In this document: in pieces, positions 1 through 5,753 of the stretch
Layout of the letters: each line of letters starts with the position of its first letter
Numbering within the stretch: the stretch's first letter is position 1
Source of the DNA: Psychromonas sp.
Lineage (GTDB): Bacteria > Pseudomonadota > Gammaproteobacteria > Enterobacterales > Psychromonadaceae
Direction: 5' to 3'
NCBI GenBank assembly: GCA_023145575.1
Contig: JAGLDN010000338.1
Coordinates: forward strand, 1-5,924
Length of the DNA stretch: 5,924 bases
Translations under genes and position numbers: made by a program
Notes under the pieces: generated by a model
Databases searched by the model: none
Seen by the model: the letters and a program-made list of their open reading frames with translations, nothing else
What the model was told of the DNA's origin: nothing

Positions 1-54
1 ATTGAATGAATTGAATGAATTGATTGAATTGATTGAATTGATTGAAACGATTGA
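1..54. repeat. 9-bp tandem repeat (ATTGAWTGA), about six units
   Basis: Six consecutive 9-bp units are visible: ATTGAATGA twice, ATTGATTGA three times, then a variant AACGATTGA. The array begins at or before the window edge, so its true length is unknown. Because the unit is a multiple of three, one frame stays open and reads as a Leu-Asn/Ile-Glu repeat that runs into the IS30 transposase relic. It probably arose by replication slippage inside or beside that dead gene. Confidence 0.8.
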
Positions 55-564
55 ATACATTACATCAAAACTCAAAAAAACTGGAGCCCCGAGCAAATAA
101 CTGGTGATTAAAGAGTGATATTAAAAAGATCATTAAAGTGAGCAGTGAAGCAAACTATAAGTTAGTTTGGGAAGATAAAATGCAAGGTGGGGAGCGCTAT
201 AAATTATTGCGCAGGAAAGAGAGGTTATATACTTCTACATCTAAGGCGAAATTGGCTGAGCGCGGGTATATAAAGGATCGCCTAGGTATAGTAGAGCGCC
301 CAGACATTGTTAATTAGCGCACTCGAGTTGGTGATTGGGATATTGATTTGGTATCGGTAATGCCATAGCGGCGCTTTAGTCACAATAGTTGAGCTAATCA
401 CTCGTTACACTGTAACTAACCGAATTTTGGATAAATCAGCGAGAGCAATGACATTTACAAACAAGATCTGCGAAAATAATGATCAATCTCGACCAAAAAT
501 GACTGTTTTTTTGAACTATCCACGGCTTAGCGATGACGCGATTAGCATTTTATTTATAAGATAA
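2..564 (+). pseudogene. IS30-family transposase relic, multiply frameshifted, C-terminal part lost
   Basis: The relic is recognisable only by joining three frames. Frame 2 reads IEYITSKLKK, then frame 1 reads WSPEQITGD at 82-108, the usual IS30 'WSPEQI.G' motif. Frame 3 covers 108-368 with LVWEDKMQGGERYKLLRRK, then RGYIKDRLGIVERPDIVN, a TAG at 315-317 and RTRVGDWDID, matching the IS30 stretch 'RG.I..R..I..RP.IV..R.R.GDWE.D' that leads into the catalytic core. A second TAG lies at 366-368. From 373 frame 1 resumes with ALVTIVELITRYTVTNRILD, the segment after the first catalytic Asp, and is open to TAA at 562-564. The later 'DNGKEF' catalytic motif is not found, and the last part of the frame does not look like IS30. 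It cannot encode an active transposase. Family assignment is confident; the exact ends are not. Confidence 0.88.
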
Positions 565-617
565 AAAGTCTATTTTAGGTTCAATGATAAATTGGTGAAG
601 GTATTGATCAAAGTTCG

Positions 618-700
618 AATTAAAATAAAGACTTTAATGGCTAACGAGTAGCTCTACGTACAAATTTTTTAACTTTGTTGATAGTGGCAAGGTTACGTGT
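618..700 (-). repeat. Diverged fragment of the dispersed repeat family
   Basis: Positions 618-638 (AATTAAAATAAAGACTTTAA and one more T) match 2919-2940 with a single missing base, and match the reverse complement of 3490-3511. Downstream, 'ACAAATTTTTTAACTTTGTTGATAG…GGCAAGG' loosely follows the other copies ('GATTTTATAACTTAGTTGATTGG…TTGCCTTG' on the minus strand). It is therefore a weathered minus-orientation copy lacking its palindrome. The 3' limit is approximate. The rest of 565-922 has no gene I can support. Confidence 0.5.
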
Positions 701-775
701 CCTGCCAGTTGCACGGCGGGCTTATTATGAAATCAAGGCGGCCTAGTTATAGAAATCGAAAAGGGAGTAACCATA

Positions 776-805
776 AAAGAATTAACATTTTGTCGTTAAT
801 TCTTT
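776..805 (-). terminator. Hairpin downstream of fxsA, possible terminator
   Basis: AAAGAATTAAC (776-786) and GTTAATTCTTT (795-805) form a perfect 11-bp stem around an 8-nt loop. On the minus strand the 3' arm runs into TTTTA, so it could end fxsA transcription, whose stop codon is about 120 nt upstream on that strand. The stem is AT-rich and the U-tract short, so termination is uncertain; it may be another degenerate palindromic repeat. Confidence 0.35.
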
Positions 806-813
806 AGGCAAAT

Positions 814-830
814 GATTAACGAAGTTAATC
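814..830. repeat. Short palindrome GATTAACNNNGTTAATC (isolated core)
   Basis: GATTAAC-GAA-GTTAATC is a perfect 7-bp palindrome with a 3-nt centre. It has the same core and the same 3-nt loop length as the larger palindromes at 2885-2915 and 3505-3555, but lacks their outer stem. It looks like a decayed or minimal member of the same module. Confidence 0.6.
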
Positions 831-840
831 GTTGATTGGT

Positions 841-915
841 GAAATGTTGCACTTTGACCTGATATGCTAGCTAATGGAGGACAAAGCCGCATTACGTCAG
901 ATGGGCATATATTAA
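841..915 (+). pseudogene. Unidentified short coding relic
   Basis: One frame reads EMLHFDLIC, a TAG at 868-870, then LMEDKAALRQMGIY and TAA at 913-915. The composition looks protein-like compared with the surrounding low-complexity DNA, which suggests the C-terminal end of a dead gene, perhaps a transposase. I do not recognise the family. It may be a chance reading, and it lies just past the 3' end of fxsA on the opposite strand. Confidence 0.2.
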
Positions 916-922
916 AATGTAA

Positions 923-1399
923 CTATTTTTTATCTATTCGTTTGTCATCCTTTCTTTCAAATTCCCCTTCAATGATATCTTTATCGTTTTTATTTGCATT
1001 ACTGTTATAAAAACCATTGTGTCTAGGGTCTCTAAACATATTATGCAAGATTATCTTTGAGAATAATGCTTGAGAAAATTTTCGTCTGAGGTGCGGTTGT
1101 AATAGTAATAATCCGCAAACATCGGTGATAAATCCAGGGACTATTAATAAAATCCCCGTTATAATTAGCATCATGCCTTCAATTAATTGTTGTCCTGGCA
1201 TTTCCCCCTTTGCCAGACGAGACTGAATATCACTGAAAAGCTGTAAGCCTTGATAACGCACGACTGCAGAGCCAATTATTGCAGATAAGATAACCAGTAC
1301 AATGGTGGGAACTGCGCCGATAAAACTGCCAATTTTGACGAGAACATAAATTTCTGATAGTGATACGAAAGCAATAAATAAAAATAATTTTACAATCAT
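923..1399 (-). CDS. fxsA: FxsA family inner-membrane protein
   Basis: A complete 158-residue protein, the same length class as E. coli FxsA. The sequence shows hydrophobic segments at about residues 1-20, 28-47 and a long or paired one at 75-100, consistent with a polytopic inner-membrane protein. Family landmarks are present: the 'RYQGLQLFSDIQSRLAKGEMP' region (48-68; the conserved part is R.QG), the PGFITD motif near residues 88-93, followed by GLLLLQPHLRRKF, and a charged soluble tail containing 'DIIEGEF', typical of the family's 'IEGE' tail. FxsA in E. coli was named for relieving F-plasmid exclusion of phage T7 when overexpressed; its normal biochemical role is not established. The ATG is supported by an AGGA ribosome-binding site five bases upstream on the minus strand. 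In many gammaproteobacteria fxsA sits beside aspA or groSL; neither is here, and both flanks are degraded DNA, so it now appears to be a lone gene. Confidence 0.93.
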   Translation of the reverse strand: MIVKLFLFIAFVSLSEIYVLVKIGSFIGAVPTIVLVILSAIIGSAVVRYQGLQLFSDIQSRLAKGEMPGQQLIEGMMLIITGILLIVPGFITDVCGLLLLQPHLRRKFSQALFSKIILHNMFRDPRHNGFYNSNANKNDKDIIEGEFERKDDKRIDKK

Positions 1400-2286
1400 G
1401 CAAATCCTTATATATGAAGATAAATACTGATGGAAATCTTAAATTATTTATAATAATTGAAAAATAAAGTGCGGAAGGTCTACTTTAATGCCCTTTACTA
1501 TTTCACGGTTGATTACTTAAAATGAGCAGTAAACATATTTAATCAATATAACCCTAATTTAGGTTATGATGCAACATGAGAATAGGTCAAGACATTTTGT
1601 TATTTAGACTTGTATGGTACATTTGTTGACTTTATATCGTTACGTGACATGGCTCTCGTAAAAAAAAACATAAAAGGCTCTTTCTAATTCAACATTTCTC
1701 AGTTGGATGATAACGGGTATATATTTGACTCAAAAGTTCAAAACCATAGAGACCAGACTATGTTTAGTATTACTCTTTAGGTGCGAACTAACGAGGAGAG
1801 AGAAGAGCATGGAATGAGAATATAAATTAATATATTTATATTAGCTGATCTGCAATGAATATCAAGACATAATTCATGCACATGTTGTAATGTTTACTAA
1901 CTCTAAGAATGTTTCATTTACGGATGAGAAAGTAATGACAATATATTTTACGGTATTTCAAGGCGTTAGATAACACTCATAGCGATATATCGTGGTGCTT
2001 AAGATCACCTTAATGATAAGTTGAGGCTGTAGAATTTATCCATAAATAGCGTTCATCGCTATTTTTTCAATTAAGGCTAATTGTACATGACAGGTACTTG
2101 CTTGTGCTGATCATCTGTGATCTAATGGTTATTATTCGCTCAGGGTGAAATGTAACGGCCAATTACAAACTTGATTTATCCTGTTAAAGTAAATTCATTC
2201 CTATTTATTTTTCACAACAAATCACCCTGCCACATTTGAATATGCACTGTCTCATATTGTTGATGATCCTCTCGACTTAACGTCTT
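1400..2286. other. Gene-poor stretch upstream of fxsA
   Basis: I find no supportable coding region on either strand. Stops are dense and the DNA is AT-rich with short homopolymer runs. It should hold the fxsA promoter (minus strand) just above 1400, but no convincing -35/-10 pair stands out. The only clear structure is the hairpin at 2044-2067. TAACGGGTATAT at 1711-1722 resembles the edge of the dispersed repeat at 5285. The stretch probably represents one or more genes decayed beyond recognition. Confidence 0.6.
2044..2067 (+). terminator. Orphan Rho-independent terminator-like hairpin
   Basis: AAATAGCG (2044-2051), loop TTCAT, and CGCTATTT (2057-2064) form a perfect 8-bp stem whose 3' arm lies in a run of six T (2062-2067) on the plus strand. 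No gene ends just upstream on the plus strand, so it may be the surviving terminator of a gene that has decayed. The A-rich 5' side could let it act weakly on the other strand too. Confidence 0.6.
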
Positions 2287-2436
2287 TTATAGCTGGTATA
2301 TACTCACAAAATTATCGGCAACACAAATAACAGTACAAACTGCTATTGTAATAATATTAATCAATGAATGGCGCTTAATGCGTTCAAGACGAGGATCTTT
2401 TAATGCTTCAAATGATTGTGACAATGTGGTTTCCAT
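2287..2436 (-). pseudogene. ISAs1-family transposase, N-terminal relic
   Basis: Reading the minus strand from the ATG at 2436 gives a 49-residue open frame ending at TAA (2287-2289). It contains FEALKDPRLERIKRHSLIN, then IITIAVCTVICVADNFVSIY. This is the opening domain of ISAs1-family transposases (pattern 'F..l.DpR......H.L..Ii.iai.aVicGad.w..i..f'), a DDE-type element. Here the usual 'GAD' reads VAD. The reading frame after the stop shows no continuation of the family, so only about the first eighth of a usual transposase remains and no catalytic residue is present. Its 3' end merges into the gene-poor stretch, indicating a deletion. Confidence 0.8.
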
Positions 2437-2535
2437 ATTCTAACTCGCAAAGGTTAGAACAGATCAAATTATCAGCTTGAGGTCAACCATTTCATTAAAA
2501 AAACCTTCTCACTTATAATTCGTTTGCCGTGACCA

Positions 2536-2824
2536 ATGAACACAGATAACTTGCTATTTGGTGATCAAGCTGACAAAATGCCAGATGAATACAACGTTGA
2601 GTTAGGGTTGGGGTTAAAGGTATTGACCCCTATAAAAAAACAAAAGGGGGCAAAAGAACTTATCGACAGAGGACAAAAAAATAGAAATGGGGGATTACGC
2701 ATGAAGCAGTTGATTGAAGCATTATTTTCTTGGCTCAATAAACAATAAAGCTACCAGCATTGGAGATACATCAAACGTACGTTCGTCAATAGAGTTACTT
2801 ACAAATATTTATATACCCATCTAA
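2536..2824 (+). pseudogene. DDE-type transposase, C-terminal relic with one frameshift
   Basis: The first frame (2536-2748) encodes 70 residues including FGDQADKMPDEYN, LKVLTPIKKQKGAKEL and MKQLIEALFSWLN. It stops at TAA 2746-2748, but the adjacent frame from 2741 continues with NKATSIGDTSNVRSSIELL to a TAA at 2822-2824. Joined, they fit a C-terminal pattern I recall from DDE transposases, 'LLTPVKKKKG…QPIEALFSWLNEKT.IQ.ASKVRS..GLLVH.FG'. The frameshift falls within WLN/NK. The N-terminal two-thirds and the expected 'GRLAA' tail are missing, so the ATG at 2536 is probably an internal Met and not a true start. I am confident this is transposase-derived, not of the exact IS family. The 3' end runs straight into repeat-edge sequence at 2812-2832. 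Confidence 0.7.
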
Positions 2825-2829
2825 CGTAA

Positions 2830-3142
2830 AAGTGAAAATTCAGCAAGGGAAATAGTACCAAGGTGCTAGGCATAAAATTGCCCTCTGAGATGATTAACTA
2901 CGTTAATCATCTCAGGTCAATTTAAAATAAAGACTTTAATTCTGAAGTCGTTATTCTACATAGAGATTTGATGACAACGCAGGTTGTTACTAGTTGCCTT
3001 GCCCTGCGGGGCACAAGCTCGAAAACCAAAACTGCGTTACAATAATCGAAAAGTGAACAACAATTACCTAATATTGTGCCTTGTTCGGATTATCGAGCTT
3101 GAGCCTGATAATTCATTTTTGCGTCACATGAGTATAAATGTC
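2830..3142 (-). repeat. Dispersed repeat copy 1 (left arm of long inverted repeat)
   Basis: This is the reverse-complement partner of 3241-3598. Matching landmarks, reading 5' to 3', are TGAAAATTCAGCAAGG at the outer edge, TGCTAGGCAT, the palindrome, ATAAAGACTTTAATTCTGAA, GTCGTTATTCTA, TTGCCTTGCCCT, ACTGCG, the degenerate 'GCCTTGTTCGGATTATCGAGCTT' region (3078 onward), GCCTGATAA, and GCGTCACATGAGTATAAAT at the inner edge. The outer third is almost identical to its partner; the inner part is clearly diverged. A 60-codon open frame at 2984-3166 lies inside this copy and is considered spurious. Confidence 0.85.
2885..2915. repeat. Palindrome in repeat copy 1
   Basis: CTGAGATGATTAAC (2885-2898), a TAC centre and GTTAATCATCTCAG (2902-2915) form a perfect 14-bp stem with a 3-nt loop. 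The flanks (AAATTGCCCT on the left, GTCAATTT on the right) suggest a longer stem that has acquired mismatches. It is the counterpart of the perfect palindrome at 3505-3555, with a different central triplet. Confidence 0.9.
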
Positions 3143-3240
3143 AAACGCAAAAAGAGCCTAGCCTGAAGTAAGTATGGGTGATAAGTGTCAATTATTAGTT
3201 TACACCTTGCAAATAAACATGCATTATAGGGCATTTTATT

Positions 3241-3598
3241 TATATACTTATGTGACGTAAAATCACTTTGTCAGGCTTTAACTCGGACATCAAAGCAAGG
3301 CGTAACAGCAAGTCTATAAACATCGCATTAACGAAGTTATATTAATCATTTATTGCTTACCCCACTTTCGAATATTATAACGAAGCAGTGACTTTTTTTA
3401 TAACAAACAGAGCTTAAACGCCGAAGGGCAAGGCAATTAACACCAATCAACTAAGTTATAAAATCTCGACTTAGAATAACGACTTCAGAATTAAAGTCTT
3501 TATTTTAAATTGACCTGAGATGATTAACATAGTTAATCATCTCAGGTCAATTTAATGCCTAGCAGCTTAGCAATAGTTACCTTGCTAAATTTTCATTT
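3241..3598 (+). repeat. Dispersed repeat copy 2 (right arm, upstream of metK)
   Basis: Landmarks shared with the copy at 5285-5536 appear in order: ATGTGACG, CAGGCTTTA..CTCGGACATC, CAAGGC.TAACA, TTTCGAAT.TTATAACG, GAGCTTAAACGCCGAAGGG (variant in 5285 copy), GTTATAAAAT, ACTTAGAATAAC, TGCCTAGC and CCTTGCT. Relative to that copy it carries extra DNA at about 3318-3362, including a degenerate palindrome (ATTAACGAAGTTA..TTAATCAT), and at about 3488-3548, the large palindrome. No open frame of note is found in it. Confidence 0.85.
3505..3555. repeat. Perfect 51-nt palindrome, 24-bp stem with 3-nt loop, upstream of metK
   Basis: Arms 3505-3528 and 3532-3555 are exact reverse complements around the triplet ATA at 3529-3531. 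Key pieces are TTAAATTGACCTGAG, then ATGATTAAC, with the mirror on the other side. It ends 57 bases before the metK start codon. There is no long T-run after either arm, so it is not a textbook terminator. TTGACC at 3510-3515 resembles a -35 box, but no good -10 follows at the right distance. In RNA it would form a very stable hairpin. Confidence 0.95.
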
Positions 3599-3602
3599 AA
3601 AT

Positions 3603-3607
3603 AAGGA
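3603..3607 (+). promoter_or_regulatory. Ribosome-binding site of metK
   Basis: AAGGA lies five bases before the ATG at 3613, which fixes the start. It sits just outside the repeat edge at 3598, so the native translation signal survived while everything further upstream is repeat DNA. The bases TGCTAAATT at 3583-3591 resemble an extended -10 element, but no matching -35 is seen. Confidence 0.75.
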
Positions 3608-3612
3608 ATATC

Positions 3613-4761
3613 ATGACAGGAGATCTTTTTACGTCTGAATCAGTTTCAGAAGGTCATCCAGATAAAATTGCCGATCAGATTTCAGATGCAGTATTAGATG
3701 CCATTTTAAAACAAGATAAAAAGGCGCGTGTAGCGTGCGAAACCTATGTTAAAACAGGCATGGTAATGGTCGGGGGGGAAATCACGACACGCGCTTGGGT
3801 TGATATCGAAGAAATCACCCGCGAAACGGTACGTAATATTGGCTATACCAGCTCAGAAATGGGTTTTGATGCAGATTCTTGTGCAGTTTTAAATGTGGTA
3901 GGTAAACAATCACCTGATATTAATCAAGGTGTTGATCGCAGTGATCCTCGCGAGCAAGGTGCGGGAGATCAAGGGTTAATGTTTGGTTATGCGACCAATG
4001 AAACAGATGTATTTATGCCTGCGCCTATTACCTATGCACATCGGCTTGTAAAACAGCAGGCAGCAGTGCGCAAAAGTGGCAAGCTAAATTGGTTGCGCCC
4101 TGATGCGAAAAGTCAAGTAACTTTCGCTTATGAAAATGGCAAGGCGGTTGGTATTGAAGCCGTTGTGCTTTCAACTCAACACGCAGAAAATGTTAAGCAG
4201 AATGATCTTATTGAAGCTGTCATGGAAGAAATTATTAAACCTGTCTTACCCCCACAATGGTTAACAAATCGTACTAAATATTTTATCAACCCGACGGGGC
4301 GATTTATCATTGGTGGTCCTGTAGGTGATTGTGGCTTAACGGGACGTAAAATTATTGTTGATACATACGGGGGCGTGGCGCGTCATGGTGGTGGCGCATT
4401 TTCTGGAAAAGATCCATCAAAAGTTGATCGTAGTGCGGCTTATGCTGCGCGTTATGTTGCAAAAAACATTGTCGCAGCAGGTCTTGCTGATCGCTTTGAA
4501 ATTCAATTGTCTTATGCCATTGGTGTTGCAGAGCCAACGTCAATTAGTGTTGAAACATTTGGCACAGAAAAGGTGGCGAAGGATTTAATCATTGAGTTAA
4601 TTCGCAAACATTTTGATTTGCGCCCCTATGGCTTAATCGAAATGCTAGATTTAATCCAACCTATCTATCAATCAACGGCAGCATACGGCCACTTTGGTCG
4701 TGACGAGTTCCCGTGGGAATCGCTAAACAAAGTTGAAGATCTCAAGTCTGACGTATTTTAG
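3613..4761 (+). CDS. metK: S-adenosylmethionine synthetase (methionine adenosyltransferase)
   Basis: A cytosolic enzyme making S-adenosylmethionine from methionine and ATP, releasing phosphate and pyrophosphate; it supplies the cell's main methyl donor. The 382-residue length is close to E. coli MetK (384) and the protein is complete. It opens with LFTSESVSEGHPDKIADQ, carrying the ATP/metal residues His15 and Asp17. GAGDQG is at 116-121, Lys166 lies in 'RPDAKSQV', Arg245-Lys246 in 'GLTGRK', and the phosphate-binding loop GGGAFSGKDPSKVDRSAAY gives Lys266, Lys270 and Asp272. All are offset by one from the E. coli active-site numbering, so the enzyme should be active. The last residues (VEDLKSDVF) are a variable tail. 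The stop overlaps the sprT start, implying one transcript. No MetJ box or SAM riboswitch is evident upstream, where the space is repeat DNA. Confidence 0.98.
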   Translation: MTGDLFTSESVSEGHPDKIADQISDAVLDAILKQDKKARVACETYVKTGMVMVGGEITTRAWVDIEEITRETVRNIGYTSSEMGFDADSCAVLNVVGKQSPDINQGVDRSDPREQGAGDQGLMFGYATNETDVFMPAPITYAHRLVKQQAAVRKSGKLNWLRPDAKSQVTFAYENGKAVGIEAVVLSTQHAENVKQNDLIEAVMEEIIKPVLPPQWLTNRTKYFINPTGRFIIGGPVGDCGLTGRKIIVDTYGGVARHGGGAFSGKDPSKVDRSAAYAARYVAKNIVAAGLADRFEIQLSYAIGVAEPTSISVETFGTEKVAKDLIIELIRKHFDLRPYGLIEMLDLIQPIYQSTAAYGHFGRDEFPWESLNKVEDLKSDVF

Positions 4762-5252
4762 TGAGGACTTTGTTAATAGAAACAGATAAAAAAGCGCTTG
4801 TTGCCGAAGGTGAAGCGTGTTTCACTTTAGCAGAGCGCTTTTTTAATCGTACATTTAAACGCGCGGAATATCTTTTTAATCAACGCGGCAAGGCCGCTGG
4901 CAGTGCGCATTTACAGCGCAACCTTATCAAATTTAATCCCATTCTTTTTTATCAGAATCAAGACACATTTTTTGAGCAAGTCATCCCACACGAAGTTGCT
5001 CATTTAGTGGTTTTTCAAGCGTATGGAAAAGTTCGTCCTCATGGAATAGAGTGGCAAAATATTATGAAAGCGATCTTTAAAAGACCCGCATTAACGACGC
5101 ATAATTTAAATATAGATGGTGTTGTTGGTCAACAGTTTGATTATGCTTGTCCTTGCCGGCAGCACAAACTGACTATCCGTCGTCATAATAAAATATTAAA
5201 AGGTGAACGGTATTTATGTAGATATTGCAAAGAATTTTTGAAATCGCTTTAA
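4761..5252 (+). CDS. sprT: SprT family zinc metalloprotein
   Basis: A 163-residue SprT-like protein, near the usual family length. It has an HEVAH zinc-metalloprotease motif at 77-81, a probable third ligand His94 in 'VRPHGIEW', and a C-terminal zinc ribbon with Cys130/Cys132, His135 and the Cys153-x2-Cys156 pair (YACPCRQH and LCRYC). The family stretch 'RGKAAGSAHL' (42-51) and 'KFNPIL' are also present. The SprT domain is shared with eukaryotic Spartan DNA-protein crosslink proteases; the bacterial function is poorly defined, so the substrate is unknown. No ATG exists near the start: GTG at 4761 overlaps the metK TAG by one base (TAGTG). TTG at 4770, preceded by GAGG at 4763-4766, is an alternative. 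In Vibrio this gene lies between metK and endA; here repeat DNA follows instead of endA. Confidence 0.93.
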   Translation: MRTLLIETDKKALVAEGEACFTLAERFFNRTFKRAEYLFNQRGKAAGSAHLQRNLIKFNPILFYQNQDTFFEQVIPHEVAHLVVFQAYGKVRPHGIEWQNIMKAIFKRPALTTHNLNIDGVVGQQFDYACPCRQHKLTIRRHNKILKGERYLCRYCKEFLKSL

Positions 5253-5284
5253 ATGATACAATTTAATCCATCCACTTTGATTTA

Positions 5285-5536
5285 TAACGGGTATACCCAT
5301 GTGACGCTAAATTCCTTTATCAGGCTTTAGCTCGGACATCAGATCAAGGCATAACATTAGGTAATTGCAGTCACTTTTCGAATGTTATAACGCAGAGCTG
5401 GTGTTTGAGCTAAAGCCCCGTAGAGCAAGGAAACTTGTAACAATTAGCGTTGTTATAAAATTTCAACTTAGAATAACTAGGCTTCAAATTTATGCCTAGC
5501 TACTTGCCACAATTTTCCTTGCTGACTTTGCAAAAT
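5285..5536 (+). repeat. Dispersed repeat copy 3 (lacks the palindrome)
   Basis: The copy begins TAACGGGTATACCCATGTGACG about 32 bases after the sprT stop (key part GGGTATACCC, itself palindromic) and ends near CCTTGCTGACTTTGCAAAA. It aligns along its length with 3241-3598. After ACTTAGAATAACTAGGCTTC it goes straight to AAATTTATGCCTAGC, skipping the roughly 60 bases that hold the palindrome in copy 2. It also lacks the extra block with the degenerate palindrome. It occupies the place where endA would be expected. Confidence 0.85.
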
Positions 5537-5544
5537 GAAGTAAC

Positions 5545-5738
5545 ATGGATATAGTACGAGAGCGTAATTCAACACCAGTAGTACCAAGAAAGAAAAACTC
5601 AAAGACAGTCACTTAGTAGAGAATGCATTTGCAAGGCTAAACAATTTTAGAGCTATCGCTACCAGATACGACAAGTTAAAGATTCATCTTGAAAGCATGT
5701 TGGCATTAACATGCGCAATGATTTGGTTGCCAATGTAA
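5545..5738 (+). pseudogene. IS5-family transposase, C-terminal relic with a frameshift
   Basis: From 5545 one frame reads VRERNSTPVVPRKKNSKT and stops at TAG 5614-5616. The neighbouring frame from 5610 continues with HLVENAFARLNNFRAIATRY, then DKLKIHLESMLALTCAMIWL, and ends at TAA 5736-5738. This is the classic C-terminal part of IS5-family DDE transposases ('VIPRKKN…VEN.FARLK.FR.IATRYDKL…IWL'). The likely catalytic Glu is the E of VENAF. The Lys seven residues later in the family's E-x6-K motif is Asn here. The N-terminal region with both catalytic Asp residues is missing, with repeat copy 3 ending just upstream, so this is a dead 3' fragment and the ATG at 5545 is internal. Confidence 0.9.
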
Positions 5739-5753
5739 AAGATCAACAGCCCC

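Larger units (their letters stand above)
2830..3598. repeat. Long inverted repeat (two repeat copies head to head, about 98-bp spacer)
   Basis: Arms 2830-3142 and 3241-3598 are inverted copies of one another over more than 300 bp, around a spacer of about 98 bp (3143-3240) with no recognisable gene. The whole could extrude as a cruciform or act as a foldback-type or MITE-like element, but it may also be two independent insertions. No convincing target-site duplication is visible at 2830 and 3598. It fills nearly all the space between the transposase relic and metK. Confidence 0.75.

Noticed and set aside
1..54. CRISPR array
   Set aside because: The 9-bp units are directly contiguous with no spacers; it is a simple tandem repeat.
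2984..3166. 60-codon plus-strand open frame
   Set aside because: It lies wholly inside repeat copy 1 and its inner edge. The other copies do not keep an equivalent frame, there is no convincing ribosome-binding site, and the translation looks like no family.
3370..3462. Possible integron attC (VCR-like) site from TTATAAC…GTTATAA ends
   Set aside because: The ends do not fit RYYYAAC/GTTRRRY well, the interior lacks the extensive self-complementarity expected, and no cassette genes or integrase are present.
3505..3555. SAM riboswitch, MetJ operator or Fur box upstream of metK
   Set aside because: No AGACGTCT-type met boxes occur. The dyad does not match the Fur consensus, and the same palindrome occurs at 2885-2915 away from any gene, so it belongs to the repeat.
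4352..4588. Two overlapping open frames (one per strand) inside metK
   Set aside because: Both are other-frame readings of the conserved phosphate-loop region of metK, with no independent start signals or family similarity.
5545..5616. Small gene starting at ATG 5545
   Set aside because: The translation is an internal part of an IS5-family transposase that continues in another frame, so the ATG is an internal Met.
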